DNA of 64,000 bases. Source: Strigamia acuminata. Its lineage: Eukaryota > Arthropoda > Chilopoda > Geophilomorpha > Linotaeniidae. Location of the stretch: positions 60,519,369 through 60,583,368 of the forward strand of contig OX442314.1 in assembly GCA_949358305.1 (NCBI GenBank), read 5' to 3'. The translations under genes and the position numbers were made by a program. How positions within the stretch are numbered: the first letter of the stretch is position 1; the number at the start of each line of letters is the position of its first letter. The notes below the pieces were generated by a model. It saw only the letters and a program-made list of their open reading frames with translations. It made no database searches and was not told the origin of the DNA. Of the stretch, positions 8,454 to 16,461 are shown in pieces.

Positions 8454-11258
8454 TTACCCTATCTGGTCCCTCAGCGCAATAGCGGGCAACTTCCCTCCAC
8501 GGGGACGTAGGATTGGGAGATTAACGGCTGGCGGTGGCGGAGGAAGGCCATCTGGCAGCGACGTGGTCAGATTCGTCGGATTCTCCGATTCGTTAATGAA
8601 GAATTGAGCGTGGCCGGGAGGTCCGTCCGTGCTGCTTCTTCTTTCATGTACCCAGATTTGGGTCGAAGCGGGGAAGCGGCCGGGACATCGACGCATCCGA
8701 TGCGATTCCGGCGGTGTGAGGGGCTCTCGGTGAGCCCGCTGGAGTCGTTGATGGAGGATCGGGTCGTTGGTCAACCTGATTTCCTTCGCCATCCATTGCA
8801 GGAACGATTCACCTTGGCGGTGAGTGGCCAATAACGCTCGGCGCGTAGTCTCCGACATCTGTAAATTCGGATATTCTACTTCCAGTCGTAGATAGAGCTG
8901 GGTCGGCGCAGGTGCCGGCGTAGGTAGTGGCGGGGGAGACGGCGGTAGTGGAATCTCCAGTGGTGGAGTGTTCTCCTCTATGGACAGGGCGTCCATGCTC
9001 ATAGAAGGCGGCGAGGGCGATGGTAGCGGTGGAGTTTGGGGCCCCTTGCGCGATCGCTTCGGGACCAGCTTCGGTCGCTTATTCGTCCTTCGTTCCTTCG
9101 GGAATACCGGCTTTGGAGTCGGGATATAACTCCGGACGGCAGGCTCGGGAGGAACCGTCTCGGCCACCACGATGGGGCGGACGGCCTCTTCCTTAGCGGG
9201 CGCCTCTTCGGCGACCTTTCGTAACAACGTCGGGTGGACCCCTGGGTTTTTGTAGCGGAACGCCATCGAACGCATCTTCGCGAACTGGAAACTCGGGTTT
9301 TCCATGGAGCGGGCTAGCTCGAACCGGAGGTCGGCCGCGGCTGGCGTAAACTCGGCCCAAAGTTGGTAGAGGGCCCTGTTTAGAAAGACGCCCTCCCTGT
9401 CGATTATGGTCCAGGCGGCCATCGACTGTCGGCCGTCCAGGAAGAGGGCGGGAGACAGGATTTCGGACATCACGCGTGTTACCTCGGCGTTTAAGCTGCT
9501 CCGGCTGACCGGCAGGGCGCGGTTTGGATCTGCCGAAAACGCGGCGGATAGTTTGCGCATTTGGGCTATCGCCCAATTGATGTGCTCCGTCTGAGCGGCG
9601 TCAGCCTGCGTCAAGGCTCGTTCGGCGGTAGCGGGGTGCTCACATTCAGCCTGGTGGGCTTGTAGTTCTCCCAAGGTGGGATTCGCTGCCTCTCGTCGAT
9701 TTCGGGCATCCCGCTCTTTCTCTTCGTACCACATGGCGTCACGAGCCGGCCTCGGTGCCTGAGTCGGCGGAGGAACTGGCGGGGGAGCCAGTCCTGGTGG
9801 CCGGTGCGGGACGTATTCTAGGAACGCCTCGCCTGGTCGCATGTTTCCAGGGGGCGTCCATCGAGTTATGGCTGGTGGTGGGGCCTCGAGGAGAGGCGGC
9901 CAGCTTGGTTGGACCGGATGGAAGGTTGGTGCGGATGGCGCGAGCGCGGTTTGGTCCGTAGAGGGCGTTGGCCGGTTCGCAGAGAATCCGCGAAAGGCGT
10001 TGGTGAGCACTTCGGCCAGTTCTCTTCGTGACATGGGCCGTTCCGTTTTTGGCCCTTCGTCCAAATCCATTTTTTCTTCAATGGTTTCGCACCATCCTTC
10101 GGGTCCCTTCTTCCGATTGGAGGACGACACGGCTGCGGGTTCGGCTCTGGGCGAGTCCGAACTACCGGCGGCGGTCGGCCTTTTCTCGGCGGCGGCGAGT
10201 TTTGTTAGCAGGGTTTGCATTCGTTGCCTGCGGCGGGCTCTGCTCTTCCGGTTGCGCCTGGTGTTGGCGGTTTCGACGTGCGAAGAGGTTACCGAGTCTC
10301 TCCGGATTTTGTACGGAGGTTCCGCTTGGTCGAACATGGTCGACTCCTCGTCCGACGGCCGGACGGTACGCACTAGGAAGAGAGAGGGCGCAGCTGTGGC
10401 AGCCGCTTGTCTCTCCTGTTCGTCGACCCGGTCGCTCCACGAGTTGGAAGTTCCGGCCTCTGGATCTAGTCGCAATTCCTTGGATGAGGTGGGTACAATC
10501 ACAACTGAGCGCAGGCCTCCCGACTGGGTGGCCGTTTGAATTCTTAGGTCGGAACTGTTCGAATGGCCGGGTTGCGTCCCGCTCGTCGACGGGCCGCTCT
10601 CCTCGGTGGAAAGGGCCTGCCTACTCGGAGCGGGGCCGCCGTTTGAGCTTGAGGCCTGTCTCTTCAGCCTCCTGACTCGTGTGCCGCTCTGCAGGATACC
10701 GACTTGATGCAGCTGCCACATTTCGGCTTGAGTGGCGACGAAGCCAACGGGTGGTACCCACGGTGTGGCTTGGCGGTCTTCGCGGGCTTCTCGCAACCAT
10801 TCTCTAATCTCTCCTGTCGAGAAACCATTCCGCTCCAAGGTTCTTGTCGCGGCACTGGTTGCCGTTCGCTCTAGGTGAGCGATTTCCTCGCGGACGATTC
10901 GTCTTCGCTCTTCCGGCGTTGCGGCGTTGCGCCACCGAAGGCCGGTGCGCTCGTCCGCTTCGGTACCGCCGTACCGAGCTCGCAGTAGCTCTGAAAAAAT
11001 AGGGCTCGACGGATCGAAGTCGGGATCGATCCGTGGCCCCACCCTTTCTCGTATTCGCCTGGGCAAACATTCGATCAGCGTCCTGGGTCGGTCAAAGAAT
11101 TCTTCGATCGCTCGGGAGTAGCGTAATCTCAGGGCCCAGACATCGGTGTCTTCCTCTGGATAGGCTAGCCGGATAAACTCTGGCATCGCTAGCCGGAAGA
11201 TGTTGCCCTTGGTGGGCACTGTAGACGGCAGGGCGTCCCATGATTGTAGCGGGTCGAT
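8454..11258 (-). CDS. Element A ORF3 main exon: conserved non-envelope protein
   Basis: This exon encodes 934 residues of unknown function, homologous to element B's 36060-38825. Three conserved blocks are visible: an N-terminal block of about 190 residues ending TQAEMWQLHQVGIL (about 11258-10690); a central block from EAANPTLGEL to AFRY (about 9725-9245) with GRQSMAAW; and a C-terminal block with HQRLQRAHR and WVHER (about 8900-8570). Long proline- and charge-rich linkers separate them, including basic clusters such as RRNRKSRARRRQR. No signal peptide, transmembrane helix or furin site is seen, so this is not a normal env despite its position. The exon is taken to begin after the AG at 11260-11259, in phase with the small exon at 11802-11918. 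An unspliced ATG at 11276 is the alternative start. Confidence 0.8.
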   Translation of the reverse strand: MDPLQSWDALPSTVPTKGNIFRLAMPEFIRLAYPEEDTDVWALRLRYSRAIEEFFDRPRTLIECLPRRIRERVGPRIDPDFDPSSPIFSELLRARYGGTEADERTGLRWRNAATPEERRRIVREEIAHLERTATSAATRTLERNGFSTGEIREWLREAREDRQATPWVPPVGFVATQAEMWQLHQVGILQSGTRVRRLKRQASSSNGGPAPSRQALSTEESGPSTSGTQPGHSNSSDLRIQTATQSGGLRSVVIVPTSSKELRLDPEAGTSNSWSDRVDEQERQAAATAAPSLFLVRTVRPSDEESTMFDQAEPPYKIRRDSVTSSHVETANTRRNRKSRARRRQRMQTLLTKLAAAEKRPTAAGSSDSPRAEPAAVSSSNRKKGPEGWCETIEEKMDLDEGPKTERPMSRRELAEVLTNAFRGFSANRPTPSTDQTALAPSAPTFHPVQPSWPPLLEAPPPAITRWTPPGNMRPGEAFLEYVPHRPPGLAPPPVPPPTQAPRPARDAMWYEEKERDARNRREAANPTLGELQAHQAECEHPATAERALTQADAAQTEHINWAIAQMRKLSAAFSADPNRALPVSRSSLNAEVTRVMSEILSPALFLDGRQSMAAWTIIDREGVFLNRALYQLWAEFTPAAADLRFELARSMENPSFQFAKMRSMAFRYKNPGVHPTLLRKVAEEAPAKEEAVRPIVVAETVPPEPAVRSYIPTPKPVFPKERRTNKRPKLVPKRSRKGPQTPPLPSPSPPSMSMDALSIEENTPPLEIPLPPSPPPLPTPAPAPTQLYLRLEVEYPNLQMSETTRRALLATHRQGESFLQWMAKEIRLTNDPILHQRLQRAHREPLTPPESHRMRRCPGRFPASTQIWVHERRSSTDGPPGHAQFFINESENPTNLTTSLPDGLPPPPPAVNLPILRPRGGKLPAIALRDQIG

Positions 11259-11801
11259 CTGAAGCATTAAATACATTTTAATTTCGATACTCTTTTTATA
11301 AATATTTGGAATAAAAATTGTGAGATCGGCGGTGGCACCAAAATTTCTTTCGGTTGTGGCCGCTCCTCTCTGTCCTGATTATTCGCAGGTCCGCGGTGGT
11401 TGGCCGCTGGTGTAGCTCAGTCTTTCTCTTGCTACCTTTTTTTAGATTCAGGAGGTCCGCTCAAAACAACGTCGCGTAATATAAGAGAATCGGTTGTTTT
11501 TATTTAAGCTTTTCTACTCGTATTTTAATTTATTACGAAGTTTCAACGTTACTTTCAGTTCTCAATTTTTTCTAATTTTTTAGCGACGCCATCTTGGCAA
11601 ACAATTCCTTTGTCTGGGTTTGGAGATCGGAGATCTTCGAGCACGAAAAAGGTTTCCGCGCCCGAGCTCCGATTCTACCGAAAATCAACAAAATAAATAC
11701 AAAAAGAATTCATCAGTCAAGTTATCACGCGCCACAATCCGACACGGTGTCGGATGTCGGCGGATTACATTTTTTGATCTTACGGGAAGATCTTATGTTA
11801 C
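11259..11801 (-). other. Predicted intron in element A ORF3
   Basis: On the minus strand a 543-nt interval starts GTAACA after CAG and ends CTTCAG before ATCGACC. Both boundaries fall between codons (phase 0), and element B has the same arrangement. A stop codon follows two codons after the donor if unspliced. The interval has no other open frame of note. Confidence 0.6.
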
Positions 11802-11918
11802 CTGCAGTTGCTCCGGCTCATCCCAATCTTCTTCCTCCGCCTCGATGACCAATCCTTCGCTCTCGTCTCTGGAGGACGAGGCGTCGGGGTCAATTCTCGG
11901 GTTGCGTCGATCAGCCAT
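11802..11918 (-). CDS. Element A ORF3 small acidic first coding exon
   Basis: The exon has 39 codons from the ATG at 11918 to CAG|GTAACA. The peptide is acidic, and its second half (LVIEAEEEDWDEPEQLQ) resembles the equivalent exon of element B, where LAIEHEDEENWD occurs in the same place. An upstream acceptor-like CGTTTTCAG ends at 11955, which would make the whole exon 11802-11954. Conservation in a diverged relative, the shared phase and the donor consensus all support a real exon. Without splicing it would be a 41-residue micro-ORF. Confidence 0.6.
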
Positions 11919-12082
11919 CAAGAGAAAATCTAATTATTCGAGAGAAAAGAGGTTCTGAAAACGATTTCACGGGGAAATCGTCAGGAACGCGTGCTTTTCG
12001 TGTCAGCAAACAATCGGAAACGGAACTGATCGGCGCGGAGGATTGTGGGTCACGGACGCGTCTCGTTCGGTACGAGATTTGT

Positions 12083-12148
12083 CCGTGTGAGCGTGGAGCT
12101 ACGGGGACGACGCGTGCGATCGAGCCGTGCGCATGTTATGCTACGGGG
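12083..12148 (-). ncRNA. Paired CCCGTAGC hairpins, element A
   Basis: Two repeats on the minus strand (12148-12125 and 12106-12083) have the form CCCCGTAGC-spacer-(C)ACGG, each able to pair its ends. Element B has three close relatives in the same place between pol and the small exon. The minus strand just upstream reads TATCGGTCGAA in both elements. It is probably a cis-acting RNA structure of the unspliced or partly spliced transcript. Confidence 0.5.
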
Positions 12149-12318
12149 TTTCGACCGATACGTCATGTAATCTCGCTTTTCGATATTGACGGTGATAACT
12201 GATGACGAAGTTCGGACTTAGCCGAATTTTATGTCTCGACATGCGTTGCAGCTCTCGTAAGTGAATTTCTTCAACTTTACGACGCCGCAATCACCTGTCT
12301 TGACCTTTTTATTTCTTT

Positions 12319-15300
12319 CTAGTTTCTCCCGGTGATTTTTCCGTCTTGGATGAACGGATTCTTCGATTTTCGTGGTCGAAGGTTGCGTTTTTGCTCGCGA
12401 GTGGTATCGGCTCCCACTTGGTCGCTCATCTCCGATGTTGCGGTATTGTTTACTTCTTTTAATTTTGTTTTTTCTTTTTCAGAAGTATTTTCTTCTGCTT
12501 CCTCCCTCTCCGAGACTGTTTGCTCCGCTTGATTGGGAGCCTCTGCGGGTTGGGATTCGGCGTCGAAAAATTCGTCATCTTCGTCTGCTCCTTCGCCGAT
12601 TTCGTTGTTATTTTGGAATGTGTCAACCACTGTGCCACCTTGGCCGCTGTGTGTCTGACCTTCCAGCCATATTTCTTGGCGAAATTCTGGTAGATATGGT
12701 TTTAATTCTCGGCCGTTGATCGACTGGAAATTTTTATTATCTGTTAATCTGCGCAATTGGTAGGCGTTGCCGCCGTGTTCTGCCACAATTACATAGGGTC
12801 CGTCCCTTTTGTCGGCCAGACCCGCGGCAATGCCCCTCGCAGCATTCGATAATATGTGTGTTTCCTTCCACACCAGGTCGTTGACCTTGAAATTCGTAAA
12901 ATCTAAATCTCCTTCTTTTTCTGCGACTCTTTCCCGTAGGTCAAAGATGTGAGTCATGAGGTGCTGATATGTGTCGGAAATTGTCTGTTCCAAACGACAT
13001 ACGTACTCGTGTGGGTTGGCGGGGTCCAGTACATTCACTGCTTCCGCAACTCGTGGGTCCCATGGCATTCTTAGTTCGCGGGCGAAATTAAGAAACGCCG
13101 GTGAGAAGTCGCGTGTTCGTGATACGGTGGAGCGAATGCTGAACGCTATCTCACGTAGATACTCATCCCACCGATTGTGTACGTCGGTGAACACCGTCAA
13201 AGCGTATTTCACGTCTTTGTTTAGCCTTTCCACGGGGTTCGTTTGAGGATTATAAGTGGAGGTGTTTGAAATCTCCATCTTAAATTTCTTGCAGAACTCC
13301 TTGTATATTTTGGACCTGAATTGGGGCCCGTTATCGGAAATGAGTTTCCGAGGAAACCCAAATCGCAATGCCACGTCGTAAAGACACTCGGCGATATTTT
13401 CCGCCGAGGGCTTCGCGAGGGCGTACAACTCGGGCCAACGGGTCGCTACGTCCATAATTACAAGTATATACATGTTGCGGTTGCTTGTTGTGGGCTTGGG
13501 GCCCATCAAGTCAACACTCCAACAGTCGAAGGGAGCATAGGGGCCAAGAGACATTGTGTTTCTGGCCACTTTGTCGCGAGGTCGACATGCTTGGCACCGG
13601 GAGCAGTGACGAATAAATTTCGTTATTTTCTGGCGGGCTCCGGGCCAAAAAAATATCTGCTTCACGCGGTACAATGTTCTTGCTATGCCGGCGTGGCTAG
13701 CGAGTGGGTGCCCGTGCATCAGCCACAGCAATCGGGTGTGTAGCGAGACAGGCACCACCACTTTTATTGCGTTTCCCGCTCCGCTAAGGTCGTCCTGAAA
13801 CGTCGGGTGGTATTTCAGTAGTAACCCGTCGTCTATCAGGTAGCTGGTGGCTTCCTTAGCAAATTGCTTTCTGCGATGAGGATTCGTCATGTCGACCGGA
13901 TATTCCCCCTTTTCTAGGAATCGAGTCATTATTTGACATTTGGCGTCGGTCGCCTGATGTTCGATGAACTCGAGTCTTGTTGGTGGCGCGTATTGCGTTT
14001 TCTTTTCTATTGTGGCCGCGAAGGCTCGCAGCAGAGTTTTTGGGGCCTCTTGGACGACTGGAGGGGCTGCCTCCGTCTTCGCGTCGGTCGCTCCAGCTGG
14101 CTGGTACGTTCGAGTCCAGAAACCGCAAAATGTTCTGTCAGCGGGCTCCATTACAGGCAATTCGTTCGCTTTACGCAGGCGCCAAATTCGTCTGGGCGTC
14201 GGACAATAGAGTAGACGCGAATCGTCCTCGCCGTCGTCGTCCGGACCATGGGGGTCGGACGCCGGGGCTCGCGATAAAGCGTCGGCTACCTGATTGAACT
14301 TTCCGGGGCGATATGTTATTGTTATGTCGCACGCCATGAGTTCGAGTTGCCATCTGGCGAGTCTGCCGGATGGTTCTTTTAATTTCATCAACCAACTTAA
14401 TGCTTGATGATCGGTCTGTACCTCGAAGTTCGTATACTCTAGGTAGTCACGAAATTTCCGAACCGCCCATATTACGGCTAAGCACTCCAGTTCTGTAGCC
14501 GTGTAGTTTTTCTCGGCTCCCTGTATTTTTCGGCTTATGAACATACAGGGTACTTCTTGCTCTACTCCGTTATACGTGTGTTTTTGCAAGAGGGCTGCTC
14601 CCAAGCCAACTCGGCTGGCGTCGGTATGCAGTACGAACGGTCGGTTTAGATCGGGTAGCGGCATTTTGTCGACGTCGGCCAGCATTTGTTTTATGGCGTT
14701 GAAGGCGGCCTCGCATTCGGCCGTCCAAGCGAACTCGCGGTCGGTTCGCAGGAGGTCCGTCACGGGCGCGGCTACTTCTGCCAAATTGGGGAGCAGCCTG
14801 CCGAAAAAATTAATCATTCCCATGAATCTCTGGACTCCCTTTATATCTTCTGGGGCCGGGAATCCGTTTATTGCTCGTACTTTTTCGGGATCAATGGCGA
14901 TCCCTTCAACTCCGATTCGATAGCCTAGGAAGGCAAGTTCTTTTCTACAGAACTTGCTCTTTCCGGGGTGGACATGGAGTCCAGCTTTGGCTAAACGGGA
15001 GACCACTCGGTCTATGTGCTCTATGTGTTCCTCAAAAGTGTCTGACGCAATAATGATATCGTCGAGATAAGCCCATACGAAATCATGTAACATGTCTCCG
15101 AGGACGCTTTCGATTAACTTTTGAAATGTGCTTGGTGCGTTCACTAGTCCGAATGGCATTACGTTGAACATTAATCGCCCTATAGGCGAGTAAAACGCTG
15201 TTTTTAGTTTGTCTTCCGGTCGGAGTTCGACCTGCCAGTACCCTTTTGACAGGTCCATGGTGGTTACCCAATTAAATGGAGCCAGCTCCCGGAGAATCGC

Positions 15301-16455
15301 TTCGATGGAGGGCATCTGTATCGGATCTATCACCGTTATAGCATTGAGCGGGCGGTAGTCGATACACAAGCGAGGCTCGGAGCCGGGTCGCATTACTAGG
15401 ACGATCCTCATCGCGTATTCGCCCAATGCTTCTGTGACGATGCCTTTGTCGAGCATGTCTTGACACATCTGGGTCACTATATCCCGTTTTTGGGGATTCA
15501 TCCCCTTGTATGGCACGCGAATTGGTTTGTCCGTCGTCAGTTCGATCTCGTGTACGGCTTCGGTCGTCCTTCCGGGCGTTTTGGTGAGGATCCGCTCGTG
15601 CTTACGAAGTATTCGTCTCAGCAATGATGCCTCGTTGACTTGCAGAGCGGCTTCCTCGACCAACGTGTCCACCATGTTGCTTCTTTGCAGTTCCAGAGCG
15701 AAGGCTACGAAATCGTAGTCCTGTACGAATTTTCGCAGTCCTCTCTCGTATTCCTCCTTCTCTTGGGCCTCGTCCAGTAATTTTTGGGGTACTACTGGAA
15801 TGGGCCTTTCACCTTCGGGGCTTATCCAATTCCACGATCTCGTTATCGGATTTGGCTGTATTTTTAGTTTAGCCATGATGTCGATTCCGAGGAGGAACAC
15901 CTTGTCGTGGGATGGCAGCACCAAGAAGGGGTGGGATAGGTTCCCTCCCCTCCAATCGATGGTGATTTTTATTACGCCCCTTGGCTTTACATAGCCATTA
16001 GCCGTGAGTAATTCCACATTCTCATTGACTTTCATCATTTTGTCTTCGATGTCTAGGCTCTCGACTAGATCTTCGGATATGAAAGAACGATCCGCTCCGG
16101 AATCCAGTAGTCCCAGTAACTTTTGGTTTTCAATGGTCACTGGTAACATACAGAGTGTCTCGCAATGTGACTTTGAGACGTTGCAGTGGAATACTCGCAA
16201 TTTCTGCGGTACGACTTCCAGGTCAAACGGGAGTTCGGCCCAACTATCGTCTGTCTTGGCCTCAGTTCTCACTTGCATGCCCCTCAGTATCACTTTTCCT
16301 TCCTTTTCTGGTGCGGATTGGGCTCGGTCTTTGACCTGCGCATCAAGTATGGCGTGACCGGCAGGTCCGGTATGGAATTTCTTTTTCCTTGTTATTTCCT
16401 CGGCTTTCGCAGACGAAGTCGATTCTATTTCTTCGACGACGCCTGCGCTTGGCAG
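12319..16455 (-). CDS. pol: Element A Pol polyprotein (protease, RT, RNase H, integrase)
   Basis: This is the Pol of a Ty3/gypsy element. Numbering from the frame's GTG codon at 16293: an aspartic protease with DSGADRS at 64-70; reverse transcriptase with MDLSKGYW (Asp 347) and YLDD (409-412); RNase H with HTDAS (558), ELECL (601), TDHQ (628) and VADALS (671); integrase zinc-binding residues H862, H867, C897, C900 and core D928, D987, E1022; then a GPYV (GPY/F) module. There is no chromodomain. The tail NLRPRKSKNPFI is conserved in element B. There is no in-frame ATG near the beginning, and the frame is open back to the slippery site, so I place the start at the frame change (16455). Everything catalytic looks present. 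Confidence 0.93.
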   Translation of the reverse strand: MPSAGVVEEIESTSSAKAEEITRKKKFHTGPAGHAILDAQVKDRAQSAPEKEGKVILRGMQVRTEAKTDDSWAELPFDLEVVPQKLRVFHCNVSKSHCETLCMLPVTIENQKLLGLLDSGADRSFISEDLVESLDIEDKMMKVNENVELLTANGYVKPRGVIKITIDWRGGNLSHPFLVLPSHDKVFLLGIDIMAKLKIQPNPITRSWNWISPEGERPIPVVPQKLLDEAQEKEEYERGLRKFVQDYDFVAFALELQRSNMVDTLVEEAALQVNEASLLRRILRKHERILTKTPGRTTEAVHEIELTTDKPIRVPYKGMNPQKRDIVTQMCQDMLDKGIVTEALGEYAMRIVLVMRPGSEPRLCIDYRPLNAITVIDPIQMPSIEAILRELAPFNWVTTMDLSKGYWQVELRPEDKLKTAFYSPIGRLMFNVMPFGLVNAPSTFQKLIESVLGDMLHDFVWAYLDDIIIASDTFEEHIEHIDRVVSRLAKAGLHVHPGKSKFCRKELAFLGYRIGVEGIAIDPEKVRAINGFPAPEDIKGVQRFMGMINFFGRLLPNLAEVAAPVTDLLRTDREFAWTAECEAAFNAIKQMLADVDKMPLPDLNRPFVLHTDASRVGLGAALLQKHTYNGVEQEVPCMFISRKIQGAEKNYTATELECLAVIWAVRKFRDYLEYTNFEVQTDHQALSWLMKLKEPSGRLARWQLELMACDITITYRPGKFNQVADALSRAPASDPHGPDDDGEDDSRLLYCPTPRRIWRLRKANELPVMEPADRTFCGFWTRTYQPAGATDAKTEAAPPVVQEAPKTLLRAFAATIEKKTQYAPPTRLEFIEHQATDAKCQIMTRFLEKGEYPVDMTNPHRRKQFAKEATSYLIDDGLLLKYHPTFQDDLSGAGNAIKVVVPVSLHTRLLWLMHGHPLASHAGIARTLYRVKQIFFWPGARQKITKFIRHCSRCQACRPRDKVARNTMSLGPYAPFDCWSVDLMGPKPTTSNRNMYILVIMDVATRWPELYALAKPSAENIAECLYDVALRFGFPRKLISDNGPQFRSKIYKEFCKKFKMEISNTSTYNPQTNPVERLNKDVKYALTVFTDVHNRWDEYLREIAFSIRSTVSRTRDFSPAFLNFARELRMPWDPRVAEAVNVLDPANPHEYVCRLEQTISDTYQHLMTHIFDLRERVAEKEGDLDFTNFKVNDLVWKETHILSNAARGIAAGLADKRDGPYVIVAEHGGNAYQLRRLTDNKNFQSINGRELKPYLPEFRQEIWLEGQTHSGQGGTVVDTFQNNNEIGEGADEDDEFFDAESQPAEAPNQAEQTVSEREEAEENTSEKEKTKLKEVNNTATSEMSDQVGADTTREQKRNLRPRKSKNPFIQDGKITGRN

Positions 16456-16461
16456 TTTTTT
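16408..16461 (-). promoter_or_regulatory. -1 ribosomal frameshift signal, element A gag-pol
   Basis: On the minus strand the gag codons GCA AAA AAC contain the heptamer A AAA AAC (plus 16455-16461). After a 7-nt spacer, CGCAGGCG (16447-16440) can pair with CGTCTGCG (16415-16408). A mismatched step and four more base pairs follow, with the gag stop in the loop. Pol lies in the -1 frame and is open across the region. Heptamer, spacer and stem are all conserved in element B. Confidence 0.85.

Noticed and set aside
9841-10675. Long plus-strand frames of 232 and 215 codons inside element A
   Set aside because: They are antisense shadows of the GC-rich ORF3 exon, which is supported by homology to element B.
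8454-11276. ORF3 as a normal retroviral envelope
   Set aside because: No signal peptide, transmembrane segment, furin-type site or N-glycosylation-rich ectodomain is visible in A or B. Composition is proline- and arginine-rich, as in intracellular proteins.
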